In this document: positions 36,345-48,515 of the stretch, one piece after another
Position numbering within the stretch: position 1 is the stretch's first letter
How the letters are laid out: each line of letters starts with the position of its first letter
Origin: Cysteiniphilum sp. JM-1
GTDB taxonomy: Bacteria > Pseudomonadota > Gammaproteobacteria > Francisellales > Francisellaceae
Reading direction: 5' to 3'
Assembly: GCF_008711525.1 (NCBI RefSeq)
Contig: NZ_VXKS01000001.1
Coordinates: 101,523-165,522, forward strand
DNA length: 64,000 nt
Program-made: the position numbers and the translations under genes
Notes under the pieces: model-generated
Told to the model about the DNA's origin: nothing
The model's database searches: none
What the model saw: only the letters and a program-made list of their open reading frames with translations

Positions 36345-37220
36345 CTAGATTTTTTTGAAATACTTGCGACTTAAGTCCAAACCGAATAGTTTCTCAAGTT
36401 TCATTTTAAAACGTTGGCGTTTTTCTTTTTTGGTTAGAACATGATTGGGGTTAGCTTTGAACAGCCCTTCTTCTTTGACAAAAAAGCCCTCGATAATCTT
36501 AGGATGAGCCCCCTTAAACTCCACCAAGATCTGATGATCAATATCACTATATTTCGAGTCAAAACCTTCAGATTTACCCCAATGCTTATTCACTTGGCTG
36601 ATTTTCTTACTCATTGCCGCCTCAGGCCGCACCCATCCATAATGATAAATATAGTTATCGAGTAATTTCGCCTTTGGATAGCGTGCGATACGATTAGATT
36701 TCTTAGGGTCAAGAACCAACCAATACAAGCCATCAGGCGCATAACTTCTGACACTTGCCTTAATGATTCTTGGCGCATAACGATACCAAGTCGGTGATGA
36801 TAGATACGTATTAGTGTTGCCGTAAAAATGGTAATAATGAAATGCTAAGGCTTCGACTTCTTGGTCATCTTTATAGCGGTGCAGTGCTTCTTTAATCGTC
36901 TGAAGATCATTTTCATGCACGATCTCATCACCCTCTAAATAAAAAAGCCAATCCCCAGTACAGGCAAATTGGGCAATCATTTTCTGCTGGGCATAGGTAT
37001 AACCTTTGACCTGCATATGTTCATTCCATACCGTTTCGATAATTTTAATCTTCGGATGCTCTTTTGCTAACTGCTGCAACACCTCGGGACTATTATCTTG
37101 CGATTGCCCCAAGGCAATTACAAACTCATCACAGATTGGCAAAATAGACTGAATCGATTGAATATAGGGAAAGCATAGCTCTTCGGCATTGCGTAAAAAG
37201 GTAAATCCTGATAATTTCAT
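36345..37220 (-). CDS. Glycosyltransferase, GT2-like
   Basis: About 291 residues. A GT-A fold is suggested by the N-terminal MKLSGFTFLRNAEEL, the nucleotide-sugar segment DEFVIALGQSQDNSP, and the metal-binding acidic motif LFYLEGDEIVHE. The HHYGWVRPEAAMSKKISQ region and the lysine-rich C-terminus are typical of family 2-like proteins that decorate surface polysaccharide. I start at ATG 37220 because MKLSGFT is the usual N-terminus; ATG 37235 is also in frame, and neither has a strong ribosome site. It is transcribed divergently from trpC and ends just upstream of the lysine-operon promoter. Sugar donor and acceptor are unknown. Confidence 0.78.
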   Translation of the reverse strand: MKLSGFTFLRNAEELCFPYIQSIQSILPICDEFVIALGQSQDNSPEVLQQLAKEHPKIKIIETVWNEHMQVKGYTYAQQKMIAQFACTGDWLFYLEGDEIVHENDLQTIKEALHRYKDDQEVEALAFHYYHFYGNTNTYLSSPTWYRYAPRIIKASVRSYAPDGLYWLVLDPKKSNRIARYPKAKLLDNYIYHYGWVRPEAAMSKKISQVNKHWGKSEGFDSKYSDIDHQILVEFKGAHPKIIEGFFVKEEGLFKANPNHVLTKKEKRQRFKMKLEKLFGLDLSRKYFKKI

Positions 37221-37279
37221 AACACATTTCAACATTTTTATTTTTTAATAGTGTACACATAAAGTAATAAGGACATAAC

Positions 37280-38038
37280 GTGATTTTACAAAAAATTATT
37301 GAATCAAAACGTCAAGAGCTTAAGCAGCTCCCCGATCTAATCCCTCAAGCATTACTTCCTGCAAAATATGATTTTTTACAAGCCATAAAAACGCATAAGC
37401 CTGCAATTATTGCTGAGCTTAAATCCAAATCACCTTCTGAAGGAGTCATTGACCCAAATTATGACCCAGTTACAATTGCTAAAGCCTACCAAAGTGGTGG
37501 TGCTTGTGCTTTATCCATTTTGACTGATAAACCTTTTTTCGGTGGGAGTTTTGAAGATATTCGCAAAGTACGTGATGTAGTGACCATCCCAATATTATGC
37601 AAAGACTTCATTATCGATGAAAAACAAATCTATCAAGCGCGCCTTAAAGGTGCTGACGCCTGTCTTTTGATCGTGCGCTGCTTAGACAAAGTACGTTTAC
37701 AAACACTTATCCAATGTGTTGAATCACTCAATATGACGGCACTGGTTGAAGTATTTGATGAAAAAGAAACAGAAACTGCCTTAGCCTGTAATGCCAAATT
37801 AATCGGTGTTAACAATCGCAATCTAGATACGCTTGAGATGGACACCAATAATATCGCACGCTTACAAAAAATAACTCCGAAAGATATTACGCTATTGAGT
37901 CTATCAGGTGCCAAAACCCCTCAAGACCTCCATCATTTTGGCTGCACCTATGACGGCGTTTTAGCAGGAACAGCTTTAATGCGTGCTAATGATAAGGTTG
38001 CATTTTTGCAGGAAGCGATAAATACAACGATGCCATAA
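37280..38038 (+). CDS. trpC: Indole-3-glycerol phosphate synthase
   Basis: TrpC closes the indole ring, converting CdRP to indole-3-glycerol phosphate in tryptophan synthesis. 252 residues, single-domain (beta/alpha)8 barrel with no fused TrpF. IIAELKSKSPSEG carries the catalytic Lys and substrate motif, DKPFFGGSFEDI and LCKDFIIDEKQI follow, and IGVNNRNLDTLEMD and LAGTALMRAND complete the phosphate-binding strands. GTG 37280 is preceded by AAGGA. It stands alone between a glycosyltransferase and the GH17 gene, so it is not part of a trp operon here; the remaining trp genes would need to be elsewhere. Confidence 0.95.
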   Translation: MILQKIIESKRQELKQLPDLIPQALLPAKYDFLQAIKTHKPAIIAELKSKSPSEGVIDPNYDPVTIAKAYQSGGACALSILTDKPFFGGSFEDIRKVRDVVTIPILCKDFIIDEKQIYQARLKGADACLLIVRCLDKVRLQTLIQCVESLNMTALVEVFDEKETETALACNAKLIGVNNRNLDTLEMDTNNIARLQKITPKDITLLSLSGAKTPQDLHHFGCTYDGVLAGTALMRANDKVAFLQEAINTTMP

Positions 38039-38247
38039 AATCCAATCAAGGCAATAGATATTCTTAGTCACTTTTAGTTATTTAACTTTTTTTGCATGCT
38101 TTATAAATATCAGCTACATTACATCTTAAACAAATCTATTGATTCATAGAAAACGACAATAGCTTAAGGTTTTGTTAATAATAAGCCCATACATTGAGTT
38201 TGCTATTTTAACAAGGTCGTAACCACATAATGTTAAGGAAAATTTAG

Positions 38248-39339
38248 ATGATTAGAACAGCACGCTCAAGAATAGTGATGATAGGGATACTAGCATCATG
38301 CTTTGGTATATCTTATGCAAGCACCCCATTAACTGCAGAGCAAATAAAAAATATCCACAGCCCTTTTTCTTATAATGTGGGCATTGATTTTGACACAATG
38401 CTTGCGCCAAAAGTCAACGCTAAAACAGTTATCAAAAACGTTTCCACCAATATCAAACTTTTCCGAGTCTACCGCTTATGCGCGTCTGGCAGTGATTGCA
38501 ATGTTATTGATACCCCAACACAAGCTCTCGCTGATCAAATGCAGCAAGATCCAAGTATTGAGGCGGTCATTGGGACACTTAATGTGATGCCAATCTCTGC
38601 AGATGCTTGGGTACAAAAGTTAAAAGCCACATTTGGTAGTAGTATTAACCAGATAAAAGTTATCCTAATTGGCAATGAGGTAAATGCTAACAATATTACT
38701 GCTGACGAGCTTAGTAATCGCATACAGGCAATGGCTCAAGCACTAAAAGATAATGGGCTACCCAATATCAGCGTCAGCACTAGCTTTAATGGGTTGCCGC
38801 GTATTGGTACAGACAAAAATGCCAATGCTCTTTTTGATCCTTATATGCAAGCCATTGTTAATAACTGGTCTAGCAACTGGAATAATGGCTATCCTTTTGT
38901 CGAGTTTGATCCCTATGCAGATGCGTTATTAACTCCAGATCAACAGAAAGATCCAGCAAACATTATTGGGGCAGCAAATAAGGTTTTTTCTGAATACTAT
39001 GCTGACGTTTACAATAACTATGTTTCACGCTTTAAAACAGTAGGTGGTAACGGGCTGCAAGTATTTATTGGTGAAACCGGTGCTGAAGGGATTAAAGATA
39101 GTGACGACCCCACCGATGGATCTAAAGTAAACTCTGCGATTACAGATGCTCTTAATGATCAATATAGTCTAACAGCTGGTTACACCATCCCTACCTTTTT
39201 ATTTGAAGTTGTCAACGAACCTGGCAAGGCAGATGGACAACGCCAAATGGGATTTTTTACTGATGACGGAGGAAGCAATGGTAGCAGTATTCCTGGTTGG
39301 ATAGCTAACAAGAAGCCAGCGCCAACTGCAACGGAGTAA
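38248..39339 (+). CDS. Secreted GH17-family beta-1,3-glucanase
   Basis: 363 residues with a signal peptide (IVMIGILASCFGISYAS). The (beta/alpha)8 barrel of clan GH-A carries the acid/base Glu144 in ILIGNEVNA and the nucleophile Glu276 in VFIGETGAEG, the GH17 pattern of plant and fungal endo-beta-1,3-glucanases. Further landmarks are VRVYRLC-like LFRVYRLC, the FVEFDPYADAL segment and the C-terminal TFLFEVVNEPGK ... RQMGFFTDDGG, equivalent to the F-FDE-x-K / NFGLF motif of plant enzymes. AAGGAA precedes the ATG. Expected to degrade laminarin or fungal-wall beta-1,3-glucan outside the cell, complementing the GH16 enzyme. Confidence 0.85.
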   Translation: MIRTARSRIVMIGILASCFGISYASTPLTAEQIKNIHSPFSYNVGIDFDTMLAPKVNAKTVIKNVSTNIKLFRVYRLCASGSDCNVIDTPTQALADQMQQDPSIEAVIGTLNVMPISADAWVQKLKATFGSSINQIKVILIGNEVNANNITADELSNRIQAMAQALKDNGLPNISVSTSFNGLPRIGTDKNANALFDPYMQAIVNNWSSNWNNGYPFVEFDPYADALLTPDQQKDPANIIGAANKVFSEYYADVYNNYVSRFKTVGGNGLQVFIGETGAEGIKDSDDPTDGSKVNSAITDALNDQYSLTAGYTIPTFLFEVVNEPGKADGQRQMGFFTDDGGSNGSSIPGWIANKKPAPTATE

Positions 39340-39378
39340 ACAACAAACATAAAACATTTTCCTTAATTATACTCAAAC

Positions 39379-39414
39379 AAAAAAGCCCCGTCGGGATATT
39401 CGCAACGAGGCTTC
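39379..39414 (-). terminator. Rho-independent terminator after rpoC
   Basis: Minus-strand GAAGCCTCGT...ACGGGGCTTTTTT forms a stem (one mismatch) followed by six T, about 30 bases past the rpoC stop. Confidence 0.88.
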
Positions 39415-39444
39415 AAGTTATATTCGACTTCAGAAAATCAATGA

Positions 39445-42400
39445 CTACTCGTCATAGTCCTCATCATCGTCTTGTCTTTTGTTTTCATCAAGATCGTCAT
39501 CACCGATAACAAATAGGTCTTCAAGATCAACACTATTTTCTTCAGCGTCTGCATTTAATGCCGCACTTAACGCCATTTCAAGCTCATCCATCGATGGACC
39601 TGTTTCTAATGCTTCTTGCTCTTGTAAGTGTTTACGCTTACGCTCTTGGTGATGAGCTAGCCCCGTACCAGATGGAATCAAGCGTCCAATCAATACGTTT
39701 TCTTTCAAACCACGCAATTGATCTTCTTGTCCACTGACTGAAGCTTCTGTTAGTACGCGCGTCGTTTCTTGGAAAGACGCCGCTGACAGGAACGACTCTG
39801 TAGACAATGAGGCCTTTGTGATACCCAGTAAAATCGGCTCATAAATCGCTTCTAACTTGCCTTCAGCACGTAGCTTCTCATTCTCTTCCAAGACTTGAAC
39901 CAATTCAACTGGCTCACCATCAACGAACTTACTGTCACCCGCGCCTAAGATATTCACCTTACGTAACATCTGACGAATAACCGTCTCAATATGCTTATCG
40001 TTAATACCCACACCTTGCAAGCGATAAACTTCTTGGATTTCATTAATAATGTAATCAGCAAGCTCATGCACGCCTTTCAAACGTAAGATTTCATGTGGAT
40101 CTAATGGTCCGTCAGAAATGATTTCACCCTTAGAAACATGCTCACCTTCAAATACGTTAATATGACGCCATTTAGGAATCATAATTTCAATCGGATCCAT
40201 ATCCTCTGGTGAAATGATCAAGCGACGCTTGCCTTTTGTCTCTTTACCGAAGCTAACAATACCTGAAGTCTCTGCCATGATTGCAGCGTCTTTAGGACGA
40301 CGCGCTTCAAACAAGTCTGCAACGCGTGGTAGACCCCCAGTAATATCTTTGTTTTTAGAGCCTTCTTGCGGAATACGCGCGATAACGTCACCCACTTCGA
40401 TTTTGGTGCCATTTTCGATATTCAAAATCGCACCGACTGGCATAAAGTAGCTTGCTGGAATATTGGTATTCGGGAAGCACAACTCTTCACCGACCTCATC
40501 AATCAAGCGCACCAATGGTTTGATGTCTCTATTACCACTTTTTTGCGAATCAGAGGTAATAACAATACTTGAAAGTCCTGTCATTTCATCTGCTTGGTGC
40601 TTCATTGTCACACCGTCAATAAAGTCAACGAAGTTAATGTGTCCCGCAACCTCAGCAACTACAGGATGCGTATGCGGATCCCATGTTGCGACAACGGCAC
40701 CCGCTTTGACTTGTGCATCATCGTTTACTGGCAACTCAGCACCGTATGGCACTTTGTACTTCTCGCGCTCACGTCCAAACTTATCAATAATACTAATTTC
40801 ACCTGAACGCGAAACAACTACGTGGTTACCTTCGCGGTTTTTAACAGTTTTAATATTATTAAACTTAATACGTCCGCCATTTTTGATCTGAACGTTGTTT
40901 TCAGCAGTATCCTGCGACGCCGCACCACCAATGTGGAACGTACGCATCGTTAACTGTGTACCCGGCTCACCAATCGATTGTGCTGCGACAACACCAACTG
41001 ACTCACCCATATTAACCAAATGTCCACGCGCAAGGTCACGACCATAACATTTAGCACATAAGCCACGGCGTGTTTCACAGGTAATCGATGAACGGATGAT
41101 CACTTGGTCAACACCATTTTTCTCAATCAACTCAACGACTTTCTCATCAAGTAATGTGCCTGCTTCAACCAAGATCTCATCTTCACCTGGCTTGTAGATA
41201 TCTTCAGCATTAACTCGACCTAGTAGACGCTCACCCAAAGGTACAACTACGTCGCCACCTTCAATCAATGCAGAAACCGTTACCCCTTTTTGTGTACCAC
41301 AGTCATCTTCAATAATCACAAGATCCTGTGCCACGTCAACAAGACGACGTGTTAAATAACCTGAGTTAGCTGTCTTTAATGCTGTATCAGCAAGACCCTT
41401 ACGAGCACCATGCGTTGAGGTAAAGTATTGTAAAACCGATAGACCTTCACGGAAGTTTGCCGTAATTGGCGTCTCAATAATCGAGCCATCTGGTTTTGCC
41501 ATCAAACCACGCATACCTGCAAGCTGTCTGATCTGTGCTGCAGAACCCCGCGCACCTGAATCTGCCATCATATACACTGAGTTAAATGACTCTTGTTCGA
41601 TTTCATTACCTGCGTTATCAGCAACTTTTTCTTTTGCGATCACTTCCATCATCGACTTGGCAACTTTCTCGTTAGCACGTGACCAAATATCAATTACTTT
41701 GTTGTAACGTTCACCTGCAGTGACCAAACCACTTGCGTATTGCTCAGAAATTTCTTTAACTTGACCTTCAGCTTCAGCCAAAATACCCACTTTAGCATCA
41801 GGAATAATCATGTCGTTAATACCGATTGAGATACCTGATTTTGTTGAATACTTATAGCCGGCATACATTAATTGGTCAGCGAAGATTACCGTAGCTTTGG
41901 TACCTAAACGGCGATAGCATTGATCGATAATCTTACCAACGGTTTTCTTAGTCAATGGTTGGTTAATCAATGAAAACGGTAAGCCCTCTGGTAGGATGCT
42001 TGATAATAAAGCGCGTCCAACCGTTGTTTCAACAATACCTTTCTCATCAATATATTCACCAGATTCAAGCAGAACCTTGTGATCCAAACGTACTTTGATT
42101 TTTGCATGAATATCAACAACCCCTGCATCATAAGCACGTTGAACGTGTAATAGATCAGCGAATAATTTACCTTCACCTTTAGCATTAACCTTTTCACGCG
42201 TCACATAATAAAGACCTAGAACAATATCCTGCGTTGGTGCGATCACAGGCGAGCCACTTGCTGGAGATAAGATATTATTGGTTGACATCATCAACACGCG
42301 CGCTTCAAGCTGCGCTTCAATCGTCAATGGTACGTGAACCGCCATCTGATCCCCGTCAAAGTCAGCGTTAAATGCCGTACAGACTAATGGGTGCAATTGA

Positions 42401-43740
42401 ATGGCTTTACCTTCAATCAAGGTTGGCTCAAATGCTTGAATACCTAATCTATGCAGCGTTGGTGCACGGTTAAGAAGCACTGGATGCTCGCGGATCACCT
42501 CTTCTAAGATATCCCAAACAACGGCTTCTTCACGCTCAACCATTTTCTTAGCAGCTTTAATCGTTGTCGCATGCTCATAATGCTCAAGTTTTGAGTAGAT
42601 AAACGGTTTAAATAACTCTAATGCCATCTTCTTTGGTAAACCACATTGATGTAAACGCAATGTCGGACCAACGGTAATTACTGAACGTCCAGAATAGTCA
42701 ACACGCTTACCTAAAAGGTTTTGACGGAAACGACCTTGCTTACCTTTGATCATATCTGCTAATGATTTTAAGGCACGCTTATTTGAGCCGGTTACCGCAC
42801 GTCCGCGGCGACCATTATCCAATAACGCATCAACTGACTCTTGTAGCATACGCTTCTCGTTACGTACGATAATATCAGGCGCATTTAGTTCTAAAAGACG
42901 CTTTAAACGATTATTACGGTTAATTACACGACGATATAAATCATTCAAATCAGAGGTTGCAAAACGTCCGCCATCTAATGGTACTAATGGGCGCAAATCC
43001 GGTGGTAACACTGGTAAAACGGTCATAATCATCCACTCAGGTTTATTACCTGATTCACGGAATGATTCTAATAATTTCAAACGCTTTGTTAATTTCTTAA
43101 GCTTAGTTTCTGAGTTAGTTGTTGGGATCTCTTCACGAATCGTTTCAATCTCATGATTAAGATCGGTGTCAATCAACAATTTTTGAATTGCTTCAGCACC
43201 CATTTGTGCTTCAAATTCATCACCATACTCTTCTAATGCATCAAGATAGGTTTCTTCATTGAGTAACTGTCCTTTTTCAAAAGGCGTCATCCCAGGGTCA
43301 GTTACTGCATATGCTTCAAAATATAAAATACGCTCGATATCGCGTAATGTCATGTCTAATAACAAACCAATACGCGATGGTAGTGATTTCAAATACCAAA
43401 TATGCGCTACAGGACAAGCCAAATCAATATGTCCCATACGCTCACGACGCACACGCGCCTGTGTGACTTCAACACCGCACTTCTCGCAAATGATACCACG
43501 ATGCTTTAAACGCTTGTATTTACCACACAAACATTCGTAATCTTTGATTGGACCAAAGATTTTAGCACAAAACAAACCATCTCTTTCTGGCTTGAATGTA
43601 CGATAATTAATGGTTTCTGGCTTTTTCACTTCACCATATGACCATGAGTGAATCATTTCAGGTGACGCAAGACCGACACGAATACGGTCAAACTCTAAAT
43701 CTTTACCTTGCTGTTTCATACCGCCTAGTAAGTTTTTCAA
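39445..43740 (-). CDS. rpoC: DNA-directed RNA polymerase subunit beta'
   Basis: 1431 residues, close to the usual ~1400-1420. Near the N-terminus are the zinc ribbon [20 protein letters not shown] (four Cys) and the [13 protein letters not shown] segment. The catalytic [15 protein letters not shown] loop binds the two magnesium ions, and the trigger-loop and bridge-helix segments ([12 protein letters not shown]) are intact. The C-terminal ~40 residues are acidic (EDDDEDYDE), a small extension. The start is TTG 43740 with AGGAG 8 bases upstream, a non-ATG start in the rpoBC operon. It is the last gene of the rplJL-rpoBC block. Confidence 0.98.
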   Translation of the reverse strand: MKNLLGGMKQQGKDLEFDRIRVGLASPEMIHSWSYGEVKKPETINYRTFKPERDGLFCAKIFGPIKDYECLCGKYKRLKHRGIICEKCGVEVTQARVRRERMGHIDLACPVAHIWYLKSLPSRIGLLLDMTLRDIERILYFEAYAVTDPGMTPFEKGQLLNEETYLDALEEYGDEFEAQMGAEAIQKLLIDTDLNHEIETIREEIPTTNSETKLKKLTKRLKLLESFRESGNKPEWMIMTVLPVLPPDLRPLVPLDGGRFATSDLNDLYRRVINRNNRLKRLLELNAPDIIVRNEKRMLQESVDALLDNGRRGRAVTGSNKRALKSLADMIKGKQGRFRQNLLGKRVDYSGRSVITVGPTLRLHQCGLPKKMALELFKPFIYSKLEHYEHATTIKAAKKMVEREEAVVWDILEEVIREHPVLLNRAPTLHRLGIQAFEPTLIEGKAIQLHPLVCTAFNADFDGDQMAVHVPLTIEAQLEARVLMMSTNNILSPASGSPVIAPTQDIVLGLYYVTREKVNAKGEGKLFADLLHVQRAYDAGVVDIHAKIKVRLDHKVLLESGEYIDEKGIVETTVGRALLSSILPEGLPFSLINQPLTKKTVGKIIDQCYRRLGTKATVIFADQLMYAGYKYSTKSGISIGINDMIIPDAKVGILAEAEGQVKEISEQYASGLVTAGERYNKVIDIWSRANEKVAKSMMEVIAKEKVADNAGNEIEQESFNSVYMMADSGARGSAAQIRQLAGMRGLMAKPDGSIIETPITANFREGLSVLQYFTSTHGARKGLADTALKTANSGYLTRRLVDVAQDLVIIEDDCGTQKGVTVSALIEGGDVVVPLGERLLGRVNAEDIYKPGEDEILVEAGTLLDEKVVELIEKNGVDQVIIRSSITCETRRGLCAKCYGRDLARGHLVNMGESVGVVAAQSIGEPGTQLTMRTFHIGGAASQDTAENNVQIKNGGRIKFNNIKTVKNREGNHVVVSRSGEISIIDKFGREREKYKVPYGAELPVNDDAQVKAGAVVATWDPHTHPVVAEVAGHINFVDFIDGVTMKHQADEMTGLSSIVITSDSQKSGNRDIKPLVRLIDEVGEELCFPNTNIPASYFMPVGAILNIENGTKIEVGDVIARIPQEGSKNKDITGGLPRVADLFEARRPKDAAIMAETSGIVSFGKETKGKRRLIISPEDMDPIEIMIPKWRHINVFEGEHVSKGEIISDGPLDPHEILRLKGVHELADYIINEIQEVYRLQGVGINDKHIETVIRQMLRKVNILGAGDSKFVDGEPVELVQVLEENEKLRAEGKLEAIYEPILLGITKASLSTESFLSAASFQETTRVLTEASVSGQEDQLRGLKENVLIGRLIPSGTGLAHHQERKRKHLQEQEALETGPSMDELEMALSAALNADAEENSVDLEDLFVIGDDDLDENKRQDDDEDYDE

Positions 43741-43826
43741 GGCTCTACTCCTATTTTTGCAAAGTTTTAAATCAAAATGCTATAGGCTATGCCCATAGCT
43801 GTTTCATCACGACAACTAAAGTACGT

Positions 43827-46800
43827 TTAGTTTTCTAAGTCAGACTCAAGGTCAATATCAATACCTAATGCACGTACTTCTTTCATCAATACATTGAAAG
43901 ATTCAGGCAAACTTGCGTCCATCTTGAAATTACCATCAACAATATTTTTGTACATTCTGGTACGACCATTCACATCATCTGATTTAACCGTCAACATTTC
44001 ACGAAGTGTATAAGCAGCACCATAGGCTTGTAGTGCCCATACCTCCATTTCACCAAAACGTTGACCACCAAACTGTGCTTTACCACCAAGTGGCTGCTGC
44101 GTAACCAAACTATAAGAACCTGTTGAACGCGCATGCATCTTGTCATCAACTAAATGGTCTAACTTCAACATGTACATATAACCAACGGTTACATGGCGAT
44201 CAAATGGTAAGCCAGTACGCCCATCATAAAGCTGAGCTTGACCGCTTTCATTTAAGCCACAAAGTTTTAGAAGATCTTTGATGTCTTTCTCTTTAGCACC
44301 ATCAAAAACAGGGGTTGCAATAGGTACACCTGCTCTTAGGTTATACGCCATTTCAATCACTTGATCATCATCAAGCTGACTTAAATCAACTTTCTTATTA
44401 CCGATCGTGTTATAGACTTCTTCTAAAGTCTTACGAATATCTTGCGCTTTCTGACTTGCTTCAAGTGCATCTGATACTTTGTGTCCTAACGCTCTTGCTG
44501 CCATACCCATATGCGTCTCAAGTACCTGACCGATGTTCATACGTGATGGAACCCCCAGTGGATTCAAGACGATGTCCATTGGCGTGCCATCTTCAAGATA
44601 AGGCATATCTTCAATTGGTAGAATGCGTGAAACAACACCCTTGTTACCATGGCGACCCGCCATTTTATCACCCGGTTGGATACGACGCTTAACCGCAACA
44701 AACACTTTAACAATCTTAAGAACGCCAGGAGATAAATCATCACCTTGTGCAATCTTCTTACGTTTCGCTTCAAACTTCGTTTCAAAGTCTTTACGCGCTT
44801 GTTCAATCTGCGCTTTACAACGTGTAATTGCTTCCATCGTTGCTTCATCTTCCGCGCGGATATCAAGCCACTGGACAAATTCAAGATTCTTTAAGTACTC
44901 TTTAGTGATCTCTTGTCCACGTTTTATACCGCCAGGACCAGCAAGTGCTTTCTTACCATTTAGCTCTTGTAATAAATAAGAGCGCACTGCCCCTTCAACA
45001 ATACGATATTCATCACGTAAATCTTTACGAATACGCGCTAATTCTGCTTTTTCAATTTCAACAGAGCGCTGATCTTTTTCTAAACCATCACGCGTAAACA
45101 CTTGAACGTTAATGACCGTACCATACATACCTGTTGGCATTCTTAATGAACTGTCTTTAACATCGGAAGCTTTCTCACCAAAAATCGCACGTAGTAGCTT
45201 TTCTTCAGGTGTTAATTGCTGCTCAGCCTTAGGCGTGATCTTAGCAACTAAAACATCACCAGGCGCGACATTAGCACCAATGTGAATAATGCCCGCTTCA
45301 TCTAGTTTGTTTAGCGCATGCTCGCTGACATTCGGAATATCTGAAGTAATTTCTTCAGCACCTAATTTCGTATCACGCGCAATACACGTTAATTCTTCGA
45401 TATGAATAGAAGTATAACGATCATCTTCAACAATACGCTCTGATAGTAGAATTGAATCCTCAAAGTTAAAACCATTCCACGGCATAAATGCTACAAGAAG
45501 GTTTTGACCTAAAGCCAATTCCGCCATATCAGTTGATGAACCATCTGCTAATACATCGCCTTTTTTAACGACATCGCCAGGACGAACGATTGGACGCTGG
45601 TTAATACAGGTATTTTTGTTTGAACGACGGAACTTTGTTAAGTTATAAATATCAACAACAGAGTCACCTTCATTGATTTCGTCATTACTCGCACAAACAA
45701 CGATACGACCACCATCAACCACATCAACAACGCCTGAACGCTTAGCGACAATACACGTACCTGAGTCACGCGCGACAATACGCTCCATTCCCGTACCAAC
45801 CAATGGCTTCTCAGCTCTAAGCGTTGGCACAGCCTGACGTTGCATGTTTGAACCCATCAATGCACGGTTCGCATCATCATGCTCCAAGAACGGAATAAGC
45901 GCTGCGGCAACAGATACCATTTGTTTTGCCGAAACGTCCATATATTGAACTTGATCAGCGGTTGTAAAAATTGCTTCGCCTTTTGAACGACACTGAATTA
46001 ATTCATCGGTTAGACGACCTTTTTTATCCATCGCAGCAGATGCTTGAGCGATCACATAGTTGCTCTCATCAATCGCTGATAAATAATCGATCTCATCCGT
46101 AGCAACACCATCAATCACCTTGCGATATGGCGCTTCTAAGAATCCATAATGATTCGTGCGTGCATAACATGCCAAAGAGTTGATCAAACCGATGTTTGGA
46201 CCTTCCGGTGTTTCAATCGGACATAAACGACCATAATGTGTTGTATGAACGTCACGCACCTCAAAGCCTGCACGATCTCTTGATAAACCGCCTGGACCTA
46301 ATGCTGAAATACGACGCTTATGCGTTACTTCTGATAATGGGTTATCCTGATCCATAAACTGTGACAATGCACCTGAACCAAAGAATTCTTTAATCGAAGC
46401 AGTAATTGGTTTTGCATTAACAAGATCTTGCGGCATCGCACTTTCACGATCAACCATTGATAAGCGCTCACGCACTGATCTTTCAACACGAACCAAACCG
46501 ATTCTAAATTGATTTTCAGTCATCTCACCAACCGCACGGATACGGCGATTTCCTAGGTGATCAATATCATCAACATCACCGCGACCATCACGAATATCAA
46601 TCAATGTTTTAACCACATCAATGATATCTTCTTTAGTTAAAACACCCGCTCCTTTATCTGTCTTACGACCTAAACGATTATTAAACTTCATGCGACCAAC
46701 TGCCGATAGATCATAACGATCTTCTGAGAAGAACAGACCTTGGAAAAGGTTCTCTGCTGAATCTTTTGTTGGCGGCTCACCTGGACGCATCATACGATAA

Positions 46801-47918
46801 ATTTCAACCAACGCATCATCTCGATCACGACATACGTCATTGCGCAGCGTATCAGCAATATAAGCGCCACGATCCAAATCATTCGTATTAAGCGTTTGGA
46901 ATGTTGTAATACCACGATCAGAAAGTTTCTCTAATAACGCAGGGGTAATCTCTTCATTCGCTTTAGCTAAAACTTCACCTGAAGTTTCATCAACGATACG
47001 CGAATACAACACCTTGCCAACAACATAAGAAACTGGAACTTCGATCTTATTTAGACCTTGCTCTTTCATCAACTTGGTATGTCTTGCGGTAATACGCTTG
47101 CCTTCGGCAACCAACACTTTACCTTCTTTATCAACCACATCAAATGAAGCCGTTGTTCCTTTTAATGAATCCGGATCAAATGTCATCATTATAGCGCCAT
47201 CTTCGACAGCAAACTCAACCGGCTCATAAAAAATCTTTAATAACTCATCTTCTGTATAGCCAAGTGCCTTTAGCAACACAGTGGATGGCAGTTTACGACG
47301 TCTATCTATACGCACATAAAGTAAGTCTTTTGGATCAAACTCAAAGTCTAACCATGATCCACGATACGGAATCACGCGTGCTGAATGTAATATCTTACCT
47401 GAGGAATGGGTTTTGCCTTTATCATGATCAAAAAACACCCCTGGCGAACGATGAAGTTGTGACACAACCACACGCTCTGTACCATTGATTACAAAGGTGC
47501 CGTTATCAGTCATTAATGGGATTTCGCCCATATAGACTTCTTGTTCACGGACATCTTTAATCACTTTATCTTCAACTGGTGCATCTTTATCATAGATAAC
47601 CAATCTAAGCTTCACACGCAACGGAGCAGCATAGGTTACCCCTCTAATGCTACACTCGTTTTCATCAAAAACAGGCTCACCTAAACGGTAGCTTACATAG
47701 TGAAGCTCGGAATACCCTGAAACGCTTGCTATAGGGAAAACCGATTTAAAAGCTGCTTCTAAACCGTTATTTTTACGGCTTTGCGCTTTTACATCTTGTT
47801 GTAAAAACTCTTTATATGAATTCACTTGAACAGCAAGCAAATATGGAACATCTAGAATATTAGGAAGGTTCCCAAATTCTTTACGGATTCTTTTTTTCTC
47901 AGCGTATGAGTACGACAT
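43827..47918 (-). CDS. rpoB: DNA-directed RNA polymerase subunit beta
   Basis: 1363 residues, within the usual 1340-1370. Conserved segments include [32 protein letters not shown], the rifampicin-resistance cluster (here split by the length rule: [20 protein letters not shown]), [15 protein letters not shown] and the C-terminal [20 protein letters not shown]. Rif-cluster residues appear wild type (Asp, His, Ser), predicting rifampicin sensitivity. The ATG follows AGAGGA at 8 bases. Attenuator-like hairpin at 48034 lies upstream. Confidence 0.98.
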   Translation of the reverse strand: MSYSYAEKKRIRKEFGNLPNILDVPYLLAVQVNSYKEFLQQDVKAQSRKNNGLEAAFKSVFPIASVSGYSELHYVSYRLGEPVFDENECSIRGVTYAAPLRVKLRLVIYDKDAPVEDKVIKDVREQEVYMGEIPLMTDNGTFVINGTERVVVSQLHRSPGVFFDHDKGKTHSSGKILHSARVIPYRGSWLDFEFDPKDLLYVRIDRRRKLPSTVLLKALGYTEDELLKIFYEPVEFAVEDGAIMMTFDPDSLKGTTASFDVVDKEGKVLVAEGKRITARHTKLMKEQGLNKIEVPVSYVVGKVLYSRIVDETSGEVLAKANEEITPALLEKLSDRGITTFQTLNTNDLDRGAYIADTLRNDVCRDRDDALVEIYRMMRPGEPPTKDSAENLFQGLFFSEDRYDLSAVGRMKFNNRLGRKTDKGAGVLTKEDIIDVVKTLIDIRDGRGDVDDIDHLGNRRIRAVGEMTENQFRIGLVRVERSVRERLSMVDRESAMPQDLVNAKPITASIKEFFGSGALSQFMDQDNPLSEVTHKRRISALGPGGLSRDRAGFEVRDVHTTHYGRLCPIETPEGPNIGLINSLACYARTNHYGFLEAPYRKVIDGVATDEIDYLSAIDESNYVIAQASAAMDKKGRLTDELIQCRSKGEAIFTTADQVQYMDVSAKQMVSVAAALIPFLEHDDANRALMGSNMQRQAVPTLRAEKPLVGTGMERIVARDSGTCIVAKRSGVVDVVDGGRIVVCASNDEINEGDSVVDIYNLTKFRRSNKNTCINQRPIVRPGDVVKKGDVLADGSSTDMAELALGQNLLVAFMPWNGFNFEDSILLSERIVEDDRYTSIHIEELTCIARDTKLGAEEITSDIPNVSEHALNKLDEAGIIHIGANVAPGDVLVAKITPKAEQQLTPEEKLLRAIFGEKASDVKDSSLRMPTGMYGTVINVQVFTRDGLEKDQRSVEIEKAELARIRKDLRDEYRIVEGAVRSYLLQELNGKKALAGPGGIKRGQEITKEYLKNLEFVQWLDIRAEDEATMEAITRCKAQIEQARKDFETKFEAKRKKIAQGDDLSPGVLKIVKVFVAVKRRIQPGDKMAGRHGNKGVVSRILPIEDMPYLEDGTPMDIVLNPLGVPSRMNIGQVLETHMGMAARALGHKVSDALEASQKAQDIRKTLEEVYNTIGNKKVDLSQLDDDQVIEMAYNLRAGVPIATPVFDGAKEKDIKDLLKLCGLNESGQAQLYDGRTGLPFDRHVTVGYMYMLKLDHLVDDKMHARSTGSYSLVTQQPLGGKAQFGGQRFGEMEVWALQAYGAAYTLREMLTVKSDDVNGRTRMYKNIVDGNFKMDASLPESFNVLMKEVRALGIDIDLESDLEN

Positions 47919-48033
47919 CAGGCACTTCCTCTGACTACATTCGTTTTAACCACTAAATCATGCCAAAAGTTTGGAAAACTTTATTTATCTGCAATTACAG
48001 ACACATCTACAAATGCTATTTGTTAGATAGCAG

Positions 48034-48067
48034 AAAAGGCCAACAGATAAAATACCTGTTAGCCTTT
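48034..48067 (-). terminator. Attenuator hairpin between rplL and rpoB
   Basis: Minus-strand AAGGCTAACAG/CTGTTGGCCTT forms an 11-bp stem (one G-U) with a 9-base loop and a short TTTTC tail, 28 bases after rplL. In E. coli this position carries a partial terminator that lets only part of the transcription continue into rpoBC. Confidence 0.7.
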
Positions 48068-48094
48068 ACTTTTTAACTTAAAATAATCGTTTGA

Positions 48095-48469
48095 TTACTT
48101 AAGCTCAACCTTAGCACCAGCTTCTTCAAGCTGTTTTTTAAGTGCATCAGCATCAGCTTTAGAAGCAGCTTCTTTGATCGTGAAAGGCACGCCTTCAACA
48201 GCATCTTTTGCTTCTTTAAGACCTAAGCCAGTTGCTGCGCGAACTGCTTTGATCGCGCCAACTTTGTTAGCACCTGCATCAACTAAAACAACGTCAAATT
48301 CAGTTTTTTCTTCTGCAGCGGCAGCATCACCAGCAGCAGGTGCAGCAACTGCAACAGCAGCTTGTGCAGAAACACCGAATTTTTCTTCCATCATTTTAAC
48401 CAATTCACAAACATCCATAACGCTCATTTCAGCAACTGCATTTAGGATATCTTCTTTAGTAATAGCCAT
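48095..48469 (-). CDS. rplL: 50S ribosomal protein L7/L12
   Basis: 124 residues. The N-terminal helical dimerisation part ([19 protein letters not shown]) is joined by an Ala-rich hinge ([20 protein letters not shown]) to the C-terminal factor-binding domain ([20 protein letters not shown] ... [14 protein letters not shown]). It forms the ribosomal stalk, recruiting GTPase factors such as EF-Tu. Ala-rich hinge length is normal. It follows rplJ after 46 bases. Confidence 0.98.
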   Translation of the reverse strand: MAITKEDILNAVAEMSVMDVCELVKMMEEKFGVSAQAAVAVAAPAAGDAAAAEEKTEFDVVLVDAGANKVGAIKAVRAATGLGLKEAKDAVEGVPFTIKEAASKADADALKKQLEEAGAKVELK

Positions 48470-48515
48470 TATATACTCCTATTAAATAATTTAATTTCAA
48501 AAACGAAAAGTGGTT

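Noticed and set aside
40463..40891. 142-residue plus-strand ORF inside rpoC
   Set aside because: It is antisense to a fully conserved part of rpoC and has no independent signature.
46346..46800. Rifampicin-resistance mutations in rpoB
   Set aside because: The cluster residues read as wild type (Asp, His and Ser positions unchanged).
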